From assembly GCF_002860255.1 (NCBI RefSeq), contig NZ_PGVE01000064.1:124001-188000 (forward strand): 64,000 nt of DNA, written 5' to 3'. The DNA is from Neobacillus cucumis. GTDB lineage: Bacteria; Bacillota; Bacilli; Bacillales; Cytobacillaceae. The notes under the pieces are model-generated. The model saw nothing but the letters and a program-made list of their open reading frames with translations. It had not been told where the DNA came from and made no database searches. Below, in pieces: positions 27,896 through 36,963 of this stretch (position 1 is its first letter; each line of letters starts with the position of its first letter). A program made the translations under genes and the position numbers.

Positions 27896-28732
27896 TTATT
27901 TAATTAATCGCTCTATATTATTTAATTGCTTTTTTATAGAATCTGTGAAAGGTGTTATGTTTTTGATAGTAATTCGGTTTAAGGTTTTATCTACTTCTAA
28001 TGGTTCGGACCGTATAGTATCTATTACCCCTTCATCTAGTTGTAATTGTGCTGCACACTGAAACCAGTAATTTTCTTGACCGCTTTCAATTAGATAGTTC
28101 AAATTGTGTTCCGTATTTGCGTGTTCGATTAATTCAACAATTTCACCTACAGCATCGTCTACAAATAAGATATCTCCAGTCCATTCCCTTTTATCTGCCC
28201 TAATTTCACCTTGGTCAAATTTTGCATTAAGCGCTTGTTGGAACATAAACACGGAAGGCTGCCATGGTCCATAAACAGCCGGTAAATAAAAAAACGTGTT
28301 ACATTTCTCCAAATCATTTACTTGATTCATAATTGTCTCCAGTGTCTGTTCCTTATTCGGTTCAAGGAGCTGAATTGGCAGAATACATACAATCTGTGTC
28401 ACCTGTTTATTTCTTTTTATATATTGCTGCAGTGATTTTATAACTGAATCCCGTTGTAATATGACTTCCTTATTCAACACATATAAATCGTAAAGTGAAA
28501 GAATGAACGTGGTATTAGCCGTGTCCTTTTCGCTGTAATCATCCAAGGCTGACAAAGCAATTTCTTTATAGTTAGCATTCCTGCCTACCTCTAGTCTTTT
28601 CTCTTCTAAAAATGGGGTATGGCTGCTTTGATCTATATGAATGCCAATAACCTCTAATCCCTTGTTTAAGAGCATACTCCCTATATGAAAACTTATAAAA
28701 TCATACATACCAAAAATAATAGCCTTGTCCAT
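27896..28732 (-). CDS. yjaV: NAD-dependent epimerase/dehydratase-like protein (YjaV)
   Basis: A 278-residue Rossmann-fold protein by pattern: an N-terminal AIIFGMYDFISFHIGSMLLNKG stretch in the place of the GxxGxxG nucleotide loop, here degenerate, and a VYGPWQPSVFMFQQAL segment like that of extended SDR epimerases. The catalytic YxxxK is not clear. Position between yjaU and med is the one of yjaV in B. subtilis. The degraded dinucleotide loop suggests it may not be an active epimerase. Function unknown. Confidence 0.75.
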   Translation of the reverse strand: MDKAIIFGMYDFISFHIGSMLLNKGLEVIGIHIDQSSHTPFLEEKRLEVGRNANYKEIALSALDDYSEKDTANTTFILSLYDLYVLNKEVILQRDSVIKSLQQYIKRNKQVTQIVCILPIQLLEPNKEQTLETIMNQVNDLEKCNTFFYLPAVYGPWQPSVFMFQQALNAKFDQGEIRADKREWTGDILFVDDAVGEIVELIEHANTEHNLNYLIESGQENYWFQCAAQLQLDEGVIDTIRSEPLEVDKTLNRITIKNITPFTDSIKKQLNNIERLIK

Positions 28733-28812
28733 AACATCTTCCTCCCCAAAATAACCTTATTGAATCCTATGCGGTTTCAAAAGGAAATATTTCTTTTGGG
28801 GAGTCTTAGCCC

Positions 28813-29535
28813 TTAAAGTACTGCTTCATGATTGTTAAAGCACTTGATAAACATTTTACCTAGCTGCGGTTTTTTTTCAGGAAGAATGAAGGTTGGATTA
28901 ATTTTAGGGGATTTTATTATCTTTTGATAAAGTTTGGATTGAGTATATGATTTGCCGCCTGCTAAAACCTGTATAATCGTAACAGGACAATCAAAATCAA
29001 GATTCACAATTTCATCCATGTTAAAAATATCGTTTTCCAATGTCGATTGGTCCATTTTGTGTGCTTCGGTTAATTCCCTCATTAATTTTTTATAAAAGAA
29101 TTTATGTTCTTTCTCTAATTCTAAATGGTGTTTTAAAGAAAGAATTGGATTTAGCAGGACTACTGATCGGATGCTTCCCTTCATCTTTTCCAATAGCTTA
29201 ACTGCTACTAATGCCCCCATTCCTTCTGCCAGCACGTGGATTTTATTATTAAGAATTTCACTTCTGATTACATGCTGATATAACCTTTGAGCAAGCTCGA
29301 CAGCCTTTTCGCTACCCCAGTGTCTCCCATACAGATTTGAGGAAAAAATGGTGTACCCGGCATCCTTTAATTCATCGATAATTGCCAGTTTCCCTTCGTT
29401 TTGAGTCCAAAAGCATTTGCTTTCGTCAACAAAATGCCTTTCATCTCCAATAATTAAGATCCCAAATCCTGTAGGCTTTTCGGGGTAATGAACGATATTC
29501 CATTGGGTATCCATCTGAAAATTACGATTCTCCAT
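28813..29535 (-). CDS. yjaU: Alpha/beta-hydrolase-like protein without nucleophile serine (YjaU)
   Basis: The frame opens at 29631, but the ATG at 29535 has AAAGGAGAT eight bases upstream, giving 240 residues. The fold pattern is that of a serine-hydrolase: ILIIGDERHF after strand 3, a nucleophile-elbow position with VLAEGMGALVAVKLLEK, and later VVLLNPILS. The expected GxSxG reads AEGMGA, so serine is replaced by glycine, and no convincing histidine is seen near the end. It may be a non-catalytic member. Position matches yjaU. Partner and role unknown. Confidence 0.75.
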   Translation of the reverse strand: MENRNFQMDTQWNIVHYPEKPTGFGILIIGDERHFVDESKCFWTQNEGKLAIIDELKDAGYTIFSSNLYGRHWGSEKAVELAQRLYQHVIRSEILNNKIHVLAEGMGALVAVKLLEKMKGSIRSVVLLNPILSLKHHLELEKEHKFFYKKLMRELTEAHKMDQSTLENDIFNMDEIVNLDFDCPVTIIQVLAGGKSYTQSKLYQKIIKSPKINPTFILPEKKPQLGKMFIKCFNNHEAVL

Positions 29536-29718
29536 CGCTAAATCTCCTTTTACAAATTTCCTCAAGGTATTGTATGCCGTTTCACAAGAGATGAACGGGA
29601 GTTTGCCCATATTTTTAGAACTTGTAAACATAAATCAGAAAATTGTTTTTATATATATTTTTTCAGCATTGTATGGTAGTATTTAAAGTAATGTATAATA
29701 AGTAAGAGGTGAAAATCG

Positions 29719-29904
29719 GTGCGTATTTTTTGGACTTTTTTCTGGTCTTTTCTTTTAGTACACATGCTTACATATGTTGTGAGTTCAATGACAGAAGGTG
29801 CAAGTTATAATTTTGCACAAGGTTCTATTTCAGCTGTTGTAGTAACCGTTTTAATTCTTATTGTTACTTCAATCATCCCAAACGAACCTGTACAAAAGCA
29901 TTAA
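29719..29904 (+). CDS. yjzD: YjzD family small membrane protein (DUF2929)
   Basis: Sixty-one residues beginning with GTG after AGAGGTG. Two membrane helices (about residues 3-22 and 36-55, SAVVVTVLILIVTSIIP) joined by a polar loop TEGASYNFAQGS. By size, order (next to yjaU) and pattern it is YjzD. Role unknown; in B. subtilis YjzC and YjzD are neighbours, whereas here clpB separates them. Confidence 0.83.
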   Translation: MRIFWTFFWSFLLVHMLTYVVSSMTEGASYNFAQGSISAVVVTVLILIVTSIIPNEPVQKH

Positions 29905-29942
29905 TAAAAAAGGTCTTCCAAATGAGGGAGGACCTTTTTTCT
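29904..29942. terminator. Bidirectional terminator between yjzD and clpB
   Basis: Arms AAAAAGGTCTTCC and GGAGGACCTTTTTT, with T runs in both directions. Confidence 0.85.
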
Positions 29943-29946
29943 GTTT

Positions 29947-32550
29947 TTACAACTTCTCTCGTACCTTTACAGCTACTTCACCATTCTCCACTGTAATTTC
30001 TACTGTTGATTGATCGTGTACCCTGCCTGCAATAATTTCACGGGCAAGCTTGGTCTCAATATTTCTTTGAATATACCTTTTTAATGGTCTGGCCCCATAT
30101 ATAGGATCAAATCCGTTAAAAGCAATAAATTCTTTTGCATCCTCACTTATTACAATATCAATTTGCTGCTGCTTCAATCGATTTTGCAGGTCATTTAGCA
30201 TCTTAACAACAATATTTTTTATCTCTGCTAAAGATAACGGCTTAAAGAGGATCGTCTCATCAATACGATTTAAGAATTCTGGACGGAAGTGAGACCTTAA
30301 CTGACTCATTACCTTGTTTCTTGTTTCATCTGAAATTTCAACCTCATTTTCGCTTCTTTCTAGCAGGAAGTGAGAGCCAATGTTAGAAGTCATGATAATG
30401 ACAGTATTTTTAAAATCAACTACCCGCCCCTGGGAATCAGTGATTCGGCCATCATCAAGTGCCTGCAGAAGAATATTAAATACTTCTGGATGAGCCTTTT
30501 CTATTTCATCCATTAAGATAACAGAATACGGCCGTCTTCTAACTGCCTCTGTTAACTGGCCCCCTTCTTCATAACCGACATAGCCCGGAGGTGCACCAAT
30601 TAAACGGGAAACAGCGTGCTTTTCCATGTATTCCGACATATCTATTCTTATTATATGCTCTTCACTATCAAATAAGGACTCAGCTAAGGCCTTAGCAAGT
30701 TCTGTTTTTCCTACGCCAGTCGGTCCTAAAAATAAAAATGAACCAATGGGGCGATTTGGATCCTTAATACCAGCCCTTGCTCTAAGGACAGCATCTGATA
30801 CCAGGTTAACAGCCTCATTTTGACCTATTACTCGTTCATGAAGAATGGATTCTAATCTGAGCAGCTTTTCTCTTTCCCCTTCGACTAGCTTAGAGAGCGG
30901 GATTCCTGTCCATCTGGAGACAATACTCGAAATTTCATCCCCTGTTACTTCTTCCCGGAGCAAGCGCTCATCCTTTGCAGCCTTTTCCTCTAACTCTTTT
31001 AGTTCTTTTTCCACTAGCGGAATCTGTCCATGTCTTAATTCAGCGGCCCGGTTTAAATCATAGCGGTCTTCAGACTGCTGGAGCTCCCTACGTAGTCTTT
31101 CAAGCTGCTCCCGTTTCTCCTGTAACTTTTGAATACTTTGTTTCTCCTGCATCCATTTCGCCTTCATCACATTTGCCTGCTCTTTTAAATCTGCGAGTTC
31201 TTTAAATAGTACTTCAAGTCTTACTTTACTACCTTCATCACTTTCTTTACGAAGTGCCGCTTCTTCTATTTCGAGCTGCATGACTCGCCGTGTTACTTCA
31301 TCAAGCTCGGTTGGCATGGAATCAATTTCAGTACGAATCATCGCACAAGCTTCATCTACAAGGTCGATTGCCTTATCAGGTAAAAAGCGGTCTGTTATAT
31401 AGCGGTCCGATAATGTGGCAGCAGCCACCAAGGCATGATCGTGAATTTTCACCCCATGATGGACCTCAAAACGTTCCTTTAGTCCCCTTAATATGGAAAT
31501 TGTATCCTCAACATTCGGTTCCTGGACCAGTACTTGTTGAAAACGACGTTCAAGCGCAGGATCTTTTTCAATATATTTCCTGTGTTCGTCAAGAGTTGTA
31601 GCACCGATACAATGCAGCTCCCCTCTAGCAAGCATTGGCTTTAACATATTTCCGGCATCCATTGCACCTTCAGTCTTACCTGCACCAACAATGGTATGAA
31701 TTTCGTCGATAAACAGCAAGATACGACCTTCGCTTTTCTTAATTTCATTTAAGACCGCTTTAAGGCGCTCCTCAAATTCGCCTCGAAATTTTGCACCGGC
31801 AATTAATGCACTCATATCTAATGAAAAAATAGTTTTATCTTTAAGTCCTTCAGGAACATCTTTTCTAACAATTCTTTGAGCAAGTCCCTCAACAATTGCA
31901 GTTTTCCCTACCCCAGGTTCACCAATTAAAACCGGATTATTTTTTGTTTTCCGTGATAAGATCCGGATTACATTGCGAATCTCCGTATCCCTTCCGATTA
32001 CAGGGTCAATCTTACCGGCTTTTGCATCGGCAACTAGATCACGGCCATATTTTTTTAGCGCATCATATCCTGCTTCTGGATTTTGTGAAGTCACCCTTTG
32101 GTTCCCCCTTATTTCTTTTATTGCATTTAAAATTATTTCAGGTGTCAGCCCATTCGCTCGAACGATTTTATTCATATTTGAATCATTTGCATAAACGGCA
32201 GCTAATAGCACGTGTTCCACAGAAATATACTCATCCGAAAACTTTGCTGCAAACTCCTCAGCACTTATGAGTAATTTTTGCAATTTTGCCGTAATATACA
32301 ATCTTCCTTGTTCCACACCGCTCCCGGTTACCTGCGGCTTCTTCGCCAATTCTCCCAATATCAATTTCATTGCCTTTTCTTTTGGCAAACCGGTTTTTTC
32401 TAATATAGCCGTAATTAAACTGTCTTCCTGTTCAATCAGAGACAGAAACAGATGAAGTTCATCAATTTCTTGATGATTTTCTTTTATCGTTAATTTTTGT
32501 GCGTCCATGATCCCTTCTTGTAATCGCTCTGTCATACGGTTTAGGTCCAC
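29947..32550 (-). CDS. clpB: ATP-dependent disaggregase ClpB
   Basis: A 867-residue AAA+ chaperone that, with DnaK, recovers proteins from aggregates after heat stress. It has two ATPase domains with Walker A GEPGVGKT (first) and GPTGVGKT (second), sensor and arginine-finger segments, and a middle coiled coil (about residues 400-530) typical of ClpB. The reading frame opens at 32559, but GGGAG touches that codon; GTG 32550 is eight bases from it and gives the start MDLNRMT, which matches other ClpB proteins. A CtsR operator lies just upstream. B. subtilis lacks clpB; other Bacillaceae have it beside yjzC/D. Confidence 0.96.
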   Translation of the reverse strand: MDLNRMTERLQEGIMDAQKLTIKENHQEIDELHLFLSLIEQEDSLITAILEKTGLPKEKAMKLILGELAKKPQVTGSGVEQGRLYITAKLQKLLISAEEFAAKFSDEYISVEHVLLAAVYANDSNMNKIVRANGLTPEIILNAIKEIRGNQRVTSQNPEAGYDALKKYGRDLVADAKAGKIDPVIGRDTEIRNVIRILSRKTKNNPVLIGEPGVGKTAIVEGLAQRIVRKDVPEGLKDKTIFSLDMSALIAGAKFRGEFEERLKAVLNEIKKSEGRILLFIDEIHTIVGAGKTEGAMDAGNMLKPMLARGELHCIGATTLDEHRKYIEKDPALERRFQQVLVQEPNVEDTISILRGLKERFEVHHGVKIHDHALVAAATLSDRYITDRFLPDKAIDLVDEACAMIRTEIDSMPTELDEVTRRVMQLEIEEAALRKESDEGSKVRLEVLFKELADLKEQANVMKAKWMQEKQSIQKLQEKREQLERLRRELQQSEDRYDLNRAAELRHGQIPLVEKELKELEEKAAKDERLLREEVTGDEISSIVSRWTGIPLSKLVEGEREKLLRLESILHERVIGQNEAVNLVSDAVLRARAGIKDPNRPIGSFLFLGPTGVGKTELAKALAESLFDSEEHIIRIDMSEYMEKHAVSRLIGAPPGYVGYEEGGQLTEAVRRRPYSVILMDEIEKAHPEVFNILLQALDDGRITDSQGRVVDFKNTVIIMTSNIGSHFLLERSENEVEISDETRNKVMSQLRSHFRPEFLNRIDETILFKPLSLAEIKNIVVKMLNDLQNRLKQQQIDIVISEDAKEFIAFNGFDPIYGARPLKRYIQRNIETKLAREIIAGRVHDQSTVEITVENGEVAVKVREKL

Positions 32551-32564
32551 TTCCAACACTCCCT

Positions 32565-32581
32565 TTTGACCATTTTTGACC
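32565..32581 (-). promoter_or_regulatory. CtsR operator of clpB
   Basis: On the minus strand the heptad direct repeat GGTCAAA-AAT-GGTCAAA agrees fully with the CtsR consensus (RGTCAAANANRGTCAAA). It lies between the promoter region and the ribosome site of clpB, so the repressor would block transcription until heat stress. Confidence 0.9.
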
Positions 32582-32629
32582 TATTTAAATATATTATAAA
32601 AAAATCTAATGAATAAGTAAAATATGACA

Positions 32630-32664
32630 GAAGAAAAGCCATCTTAAAAGATGACTTTTTTTAA
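32630..32664 (-). terminator. Terminator of yjzC
   Basis: On the minus strand GTCATCTT and AAGATGGC pair with one G-U, followed by TTTTC. Confidence 0.65.
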
Positions 32665-32669
32665 AAATA

Positions 32670-32849
32670 TTAAGGTTTACGAACATAGGTCCAAACACGA
32701 TCATCGTTTGAATTCTCAGGAAATGGGTCCCCTGCTTTAAGTTTAATCTTTTTAGGGTTTGTTACATCGCTTCCTGAGTCACCCATTTCAATATAAAAGC
32801 CATTGTTAGGTGCTTTTTTACCTGCTTTAAACTGGTGATTTTGTCCCAT
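32670..32849 (-). CDS. yjzC: YjzC family protein
   Basis: Found by direct translation of the minus strand: 59 residues starting MGQNHQFKAGKKAPNNG and ending DDRVWTYVRKP. An AAGGGGGG ribosome site lies seven bases before the ATG. The composition (glycine, lysine and asparagine-rich) and the position beside clpB, yjzD and yjaU identify YjzC. Function unknown; possibly a small metal- or RNA-associated protein, but nothing shows this. Confidence 0.88.
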   Translation of the reverse strand: MGQNHQFKAGKKAPNNGFYIEMGDSGSDVTNPKKIKLKAGDPFPENSNDDRVWTYVRKP

Positions 32850-33122
32850 ACTTATCCCCCCTTTTCATTACATTCTTTATTATCTCCTTTTCCTGCATGA
32901 GCATTTAAGGGAATTTCTTTCAAATTCGTCATTAGTCGACACTATTTCCCGAGAAATACAACAATCTCACATCCATTTTTTGACGATTATATGAACTTAT
33001 TCCACAATTATTGATAATTATTCTTTGTTAACAATATAATTATAGTATTATCTAGGGAATCTGTTTAACCTTGACTTGCATTTTTTGTAAATCAATTTTG
33101 TACCTTTAAAGGTGGTTATAGT

Positions 33123-33815
33123 ATGCAGTCAGTAAAAGAAATGCCTGTTACGTTGTCACATCTCTTTGAGACGGTTCACCATATAAAGAAAATTGAAAAA
33201 GGTACATTTCTGTTTCGAGAAGGTTCTCAAGCTGATGAAATGTTTATTGTTCAAAGCGGGATCCTTCAAATAAGCAAAATCATTCCCGATGGAAGAGAGC
33301 TAACGATTCGAATGTGTTCCAAAGGAGATTTTGTTGGTGAATTAAATTTATTTTCTTCTTCTTCAAAGTATTTATTAAGTGCGCGGGTTGTAGAAAGTGG
33401 CGAAGTTGCTGTCATTATGAAAGATGTCTTAGAAGAAAAACTTTCCCAAAACACGGCTCTATCCTTTGAATTCATCCAATGGATGAGTCTGCAATTTCGA
33501 AAAACCCAAACCAAATTTCGTGATTTAGTGCTGCATGGTAAAAAGGGGGCATTGTATTCAACCCTAATTCGCATCAGCAACAGTTACGGAGTAAAAACAA
33601 ATAGAGGTATTTTGGTGGAATTACCATTTACAAATCAAGAATTGGCGAATTTCTGCGGTACTTCACGAGAGGTAGTCAATCGGCTCTTAAGTGAATTAAG
33701 AAAGTCAGATGTTCTCTCTATCGATAAAGGGTCCATTACCATCCATGATATTGATTATTTAAAAAGGGAAATCGATTGTGAAGATTGCCCGATTGAAATT
33801 TGTAAGGTAGATTAA
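33123..33815 (+). CDS. fnr: Fe-S oxygen sensor, Crp/Fnr family (FNR 1)
   Basis: A 230-residue Crp/Fnr regulator. The cyclic-nucleotide-like domain (about 17-130) is followed by a helix-turn-helix (LPFTNQELANFCGTSREVVN). The Bacillus-type Fe-S cluster ligands are present: C-terminal Cys219, Cys222 and Cys227 (CX2CX4C), plus Asp134 in KFRDLVL, matching positions 227/230/235 and 141 of B. subtilis Fnr. It would activate anaerobic genes when oxygen is low. It sits next to ywiC as in B. subtilis, but narK is absent. ATG is preceded by AAAGGTGG. Confidence 0.93.
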   Translation: MQSVKEMPVTLSHLFETVHHIKKIEKGTFLFREGSQADEMFIVQSGILQISKIIPDGRELTIRMCSKGDFVGELNLFSSSSKYLLSARVVESGEVAVIMKDVLEEKLSQNTALSFEFIQWMSLQFRKTQTKFRDLVLHGKKGALYSTLIRISNSYGVKTNRGILVELPFTNQELANFCGTSREVVNRLLSELRKSDVLSIDKGSITIHDIDYLKREIDCEDCPIEICKVD

Positions 33816-33821
33816 TTAAGC

Positions 33822-33853
33822 AAAAAAAATCGGTCAAGCTGACCGATTTTTTA
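33822..33853. terminator. Bidirectional terminator between fnr and ywiC
   Basis: AAAATCGGTCA and TGACCGATTTT arms around AGC, with a T run on the plus strand. Confidence 0.85.
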
Positions 33854-34579
33854 ATGTAATATAATAATTTGAATCCCAAGTATAATAAAAATAATAGCTG
33901 AATTAATGATTTCATATACGCCAATCTGCAGTGGAGATAATTTTTTACCATAAAAGAAATAAGCACGAAGTAAGCTTGGTAGATAAGCAATGGACACTAT
34001 CCAAAATCCGCAAATCCCCCACCCTGCCACTACAAGAAGATGATATGCCCATGAAATCCATTTGAACATATTATTTTTCTTCTCTCTTATCATGGTTTTC
34101 ACATAGAACGTACAGCCCATAAAAAATAAAATAGAGGTTAGAAACGTAAAAACTATCGTATCGATGTTTTGAGAGCCTTCTCCTAAGTAACTGCTAGCAA
34201 TCCCCGCAATAGAAAATGCAAAAATAGCACTCACATCATTCAAAAAGTCCCGATCTTTATTTTTGGATGTATAATATGCATTTATCACAAAAAATGGAAG
34301 CATCATTAGTCCAAACAGTACGATAGAAGGCCTTTTAAGAAGCGGGAACAACATCAGTACTAAAGCCGGAACGATATAAATAATAGTCCACTTAGTATAA
34401 AATTGAATTCTTTTCCTCTTAAATAAAAGGAGCATAGGGTAGGTTGCTAAGTATAAGAAAATCCAGCCAATAAAAAATGGTATGTCCTGCCATACAAATC
34501 CACCATTGATAACACCAAGCCAAAAAGGGATGATCAGCATTGCCCATGCTCCATGTTGTTTTGGTATAAATAGCTTCAT
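33851..34579 (-). CDS. ywiC: YwiC family membrane protein
   Basis: A 242-residue polytopic protein of about eight membrane helices, starting MKLFIPKQHGAWAMLI, a motif typical of the YwiC-like family. The reading frame opens with a GTG nine bases further upstream, but AAGGAG gives correct spacing only to the ATG at 34579. In B. subtilis ywiC is next to fnr and narK and is thought to be induced without oxygen. The role is unknown; the conserved N-terminal QHGAW suggests a common membrane reaction or transport step. Confidence 0.85.
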   Translation of the reverse strand: MKLFIPKQHGAWAMLIIPFWLGVINGGFVWQDIPFFIGWIFLYLATYPMLLLFKRKRIQFYTKWTIIYIVPALVLMLFPLLKRPSIVLFGLMMLPFFVINAYYTSKNKDRDFLNDVSAIFAFSIAGIASSYLGEGSQNIDTIVFTFLTSILFFMGCTFYVKTMIREKKNNMFKWISWAYHLLVVAGWGICGFWIVSIAYLPSLLRAYFFYGKKLSPLQIGVYEIINSAIIFIILGIQIIILH

Positions 34580-34584
34580 ATTTC

Positions 34585-34773
34585 TCACTCCTTTTTCCTT
34601 ATAGCCCTACTATAAAAGAGCAGACCGAAAAAAAAAGTGAAGAGTATCACATTAAATATGAAAAAAAGAAGGCAATTTACCTTCTTAATTATTTTAACAA
34701 ACAATATAACCCCTAAAAATATTATAATGAAACCCCTTAGGAATTGCTGTGATAAAAGTAACATAATTGACAA
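34585..34773 (-). CDS. Possible small membrane protein between mobB and ywiC
   Basis: The frame starts with TTG two bases after the mobB stop codon and ends a few bases before ywiC; an ATG lies three codons in. The product would be 62 residues, two hydrophobic helices (about residues 10-28 and 33-54) ending in SRAIRKKE. It has no ribosome site of its own, so translation would have to be coupled to mobB. The tight fit between genes supports it; the very AT-rich sequence makes a chance frame quite possible. Confidence 0.35.
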   Translation of the reverse strand: MSIMLLLSQQFLRGFIIIFLGVILFVKIIKKVNCLLFFIFNVILFTFFFGLLFYSRAIRKKE

Positions 34774-34775
34774 TT

Positions 34776-35309
34776 TTAATAACTTTTTTCATCATTTTTA
34801 TGAACAAAACCAGTAATAAATTCAGCTGCCCGCTTTATTATTGTTTTATCGTTAATAGAGAAGGCTGGATACAAGTTTTCAGTAATTAGGTCTTCATTCC
34901 AATAAACAATAGCACAAATATTGGTTAAAGATTTTAATAAATGCAAGTCCTCTTTTTCTTTTAATAAAAGTAGTTTAGGGTAATTTTTCTGTTTATACCC
35001 TTCAATTAAAATAACGTCGGGTTGAAAGAATTTCAGAAGTTCTATTTGGTCTTCCAGGCATAATTTCAGCTCGTCTGCCTGAAGAACCATTCTTCCACTT
35101 CCTTCAACAATTGAGGCAATCGCTCCTGAACTAATATGCCTTGTGGAGTCCTTTTGCTCAAGGACATCCGGCTTTCCACCATGTCCATGATGTTTGATAG
35201 TGACAGTTTTTATTCCTAGGTTTGTCAACGTTTCAATCAGTTGAGTAGTTATTGTCGTCTTGCCGCTATTTTGAAATCCTACCACTTGAAATATAAATGG
35301 CGCTACCAA
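34776..35309 (-). CDS. mobB: Molybdopterin-guanine dinucleotide biosynthesis protein MobB
   Basis: A 177-residue P-loop protein with Walker A GFQNSGKT at residues 11-18 and the MobB marker IKHHGHGG (about 39-46). MobB assists attachment of GMP to molybdopterin to form MGD, the cofactor form of nitrate reductase and formate dehydrogenase. It overlaps the last bases of moeA, so translation is coupled. MobA is not in the window. Confidence 0.92.
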   Translation of the reverse strand: MVAPFIFQVVGFQNSGKTTITTQLIETLTNLGIKTVTIKHHGHGGKPDVLEQKDSTRHISSGAIASIVEGSGRMVLQADELKLCLEDQIELLKFFQPDVILIEGYKQKNYPKLLLLKEKEDLHLLKSLTNICAIVYWNEDLITENLYPAFSINDKTIIKRAAEFITGFVHKNDEKSY

Positions 35310-36568
35310 GGCCAGACACTTCCAACTTGATCTTCAAGCAGCAATACTTCCACTTCCGTTCCTGCCATAAAGCCCCTTGTTCCTCCCGGAAGAATCATTA
35401 ATGAATTTGCACCAGATAGGCTCATAATGATATTGGACTTGTCCAAACCACTTGGTGTAGATTTTAATCTACCTTCATCAATAAAGGTAGAACTTCTGAC
35501 AAACCTTGTAAACGGATTTGCTTTAGGAAAATCAACCTCAAGTATTGTCTTTTCTTTTCGTAAATGAGGTTTTTTTGAAAAAAGTTGAGTCCTAATAATT
35601 GGGCGAGCAAACAGTTCAAACCCTACATAACAGGCTGAAGGATTACCTGATAGCCCAAAAAGGATTTTTCCATTGTAAACCGCCACAGTGGTTACACTTC
35701 CAGGACGCATGGCAACTTTATTAAATAATACCTCGGCTCCAAGTTTTTCGTAAATTGCTGGCAGGTAATCAAAGTCCCCAACTGAAACTCCCCCGGTTGT
35801 TATAAGAATATCTACTTCATTTAACGCATTAAAAACTGCTTCAAAACAAGTGTCAAACTCATCTGGCAGCTTTCCATAATAATGAACGATTCCTCCTGCA
35901 CGTTCAATTTGAGCAGCAATCATATAAGAATTGCTATTACGTATTTTACCGGGTACTAATTCTTCTTCTACTTCTAGCAATTCCGTGCCAGTAGCAAACA
36001 GCCCAATAAGCGGTTTTTTGGCAACAGGAACTTCTTTATATCCAAAGGTTGCAAGCATGGCTTGTATACCTGGGTTTATTAATGTTCCTTTTTCTACGAG
36101 GACTTCTCCTTGTTTTGCATCTTCACCAATAAAAGAAACATTTGTCCCTTTGTCAATTTTTCTTTTAATTGACATATATGGAATTCCATTTTTTTCGTAA
36201 TCCTTTGTTACTTCAAACATGACAACGGCATCGGCTCCATTTGGCATCATTGCACCAGTCATGATACGGACTGCTTGTTTTTCTCCGACTATTTTTTCGG
36301 AAACCATGCCAGCACCAATATGATCGATGACTTCAAATTCGACTGGATTTGATTGTGATGCTTCAAATGTATCGACTGATCGAACCGCAAAGCCATCATA
36401 TGGGGCCCTGTCGAAGTGAGGTACATTGCTGGTAGCAATCAAATCTTCTGATAAATAACGACCATAGCTTTCATTTATAGAAACGTATTCTGTAACACCA
36501 TTTAATTGGTGCTGCATTATTTGTTTTACCGCTTCTCCGATTGGAATGGGGTTTCTTCTTTCTAGCAA
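35303..36568 (-). CDS. moeA: Molybdopterin molybdotransferase MoeA
   Basis: A 421-residue MoeA. Signature segments are visible: PHFDRAPYDGFAVRSVD near residue 57, the MPNGADAVV segment (about 107), TTGGVSVGDFDYL (about 260) and LFGLSGNPSACYVGFELF (about 300). MoeA inserts molybdate into adenylated molybdopterin, completing Moco. Usual length is 400-430. It starts immediately after the end of the MITE-like element (36605-36775), so the promoter lies in or beyond that element. Followed by mobB with a 7-base overlap. Confidence 0.94.
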   Translation of the reverse strand: MLERRNPIPIGEAVKQIMQHQLNGVTEYVSINESYGRYLSEDLIATSNVPHFDRAPYDGFAVRSVDTFEASQSNPVEFEVIDHIGAGMVSEKIVGEKQAVRIMTGAMMPNGADAVVMFEVTKDYEKNGIPYMSIKRKIDKGTNVSFIGEDAKQGEVLVEKGTLINPGIQAMLATFGYKEVPVAKKPLIGLFATGTELLEVEEELVPGKIRNSNSYMIAAQIERAGGIVHYYGKLPDEFDTCFEAVFNALNEVDILITTGGVSVGDFDYLPAIYEKLGAEVLFNKVAMRPGSVTTVAVYNGKILFGLSGNPSACYVGFELFARPIIRTQLFSKKPHLRKEKTILEVDFPKANPFTRFVRSSTFIDEGRLKSTPSGLDKSNIIMSLSGANSLMILPGGTRGFMAGTEVEVLLLEDQVGSVWPW

Positions 36569-36604
36569 AAAAATCAGCTCCTGCCTAAAACGAGTAATTT
36601 TGTT

Positions 36605-36775
36605 AATTAGGCTATTTTCGCATAAATTGTTGTTTTTCGTAAAAGCGATCGACCCGTATAACTATATGCATCGTGGCATCTTTTCGTAAGAACATTTGCG
36701 AAAATTGCCCTGAAACATAGTAAATGGTCCTTTATAAGGTCTAACAACAACAAAGTGTTACGAAAAGAGCCTTTA
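36605..36775. repeat. MITE-like element, copy 2
   Basis: About 170 bp, the reverse complement of copy 1 (6589-6758) with scattered differences, and one small region of divergence near its right end. Ends are TTAGGCTATTTTCGCATAAA and TTACGAAAAGAGCC. It lies upstream of moeA and downstream of nothing on that side, in the divergent moeA-ric region. Confidence 0.78.
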
Positions 36776-36880
36776 TTATAATGGATTATATCAGCTAATA
36801 TTCATTATAGGTCTATAGAAGACTTGCAAACGTATCAAATGTCACAAATTAAGAGAAAAAGTAAAAAAACATAGCTGAAG

Positions 36881-36923
36881 TGTGATACAGGTCACCTAAA
36901 AAATTCCGTATTTCCATTATGCT
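36881..36923 (+). promoter_or_regulatory. FNR-dependent class II promoter of ric
   Basis: The palindrome TGTGA-TACAGG-TCACC (36881-36896) matches the FNR consensus TGTGA-N6-TCACA but for the last base. A -10 hexamer TATGCT is at 36918-36923. With the start at about 36930, the box centre is at -41.5, the standard activating position. It lies in the leader of the ric gene. Confidence 0.75.
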
Positions 36924-36963
36924 TAAGTCAGAAACCATTCACTTTATCAAGGAGGATTTAAGC

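Noticed and set aside
31896..32270. 124-residue plus-strand frame inside clpB
   Set aside because: Antisense of a highly conserved gene; no ribosome site and no family pattern.
32960..32985. FNR box ahead of the first fnr gene
   Set aside because: Only one half (TCACA) is present near 32967; no second arm at six-base spacing.
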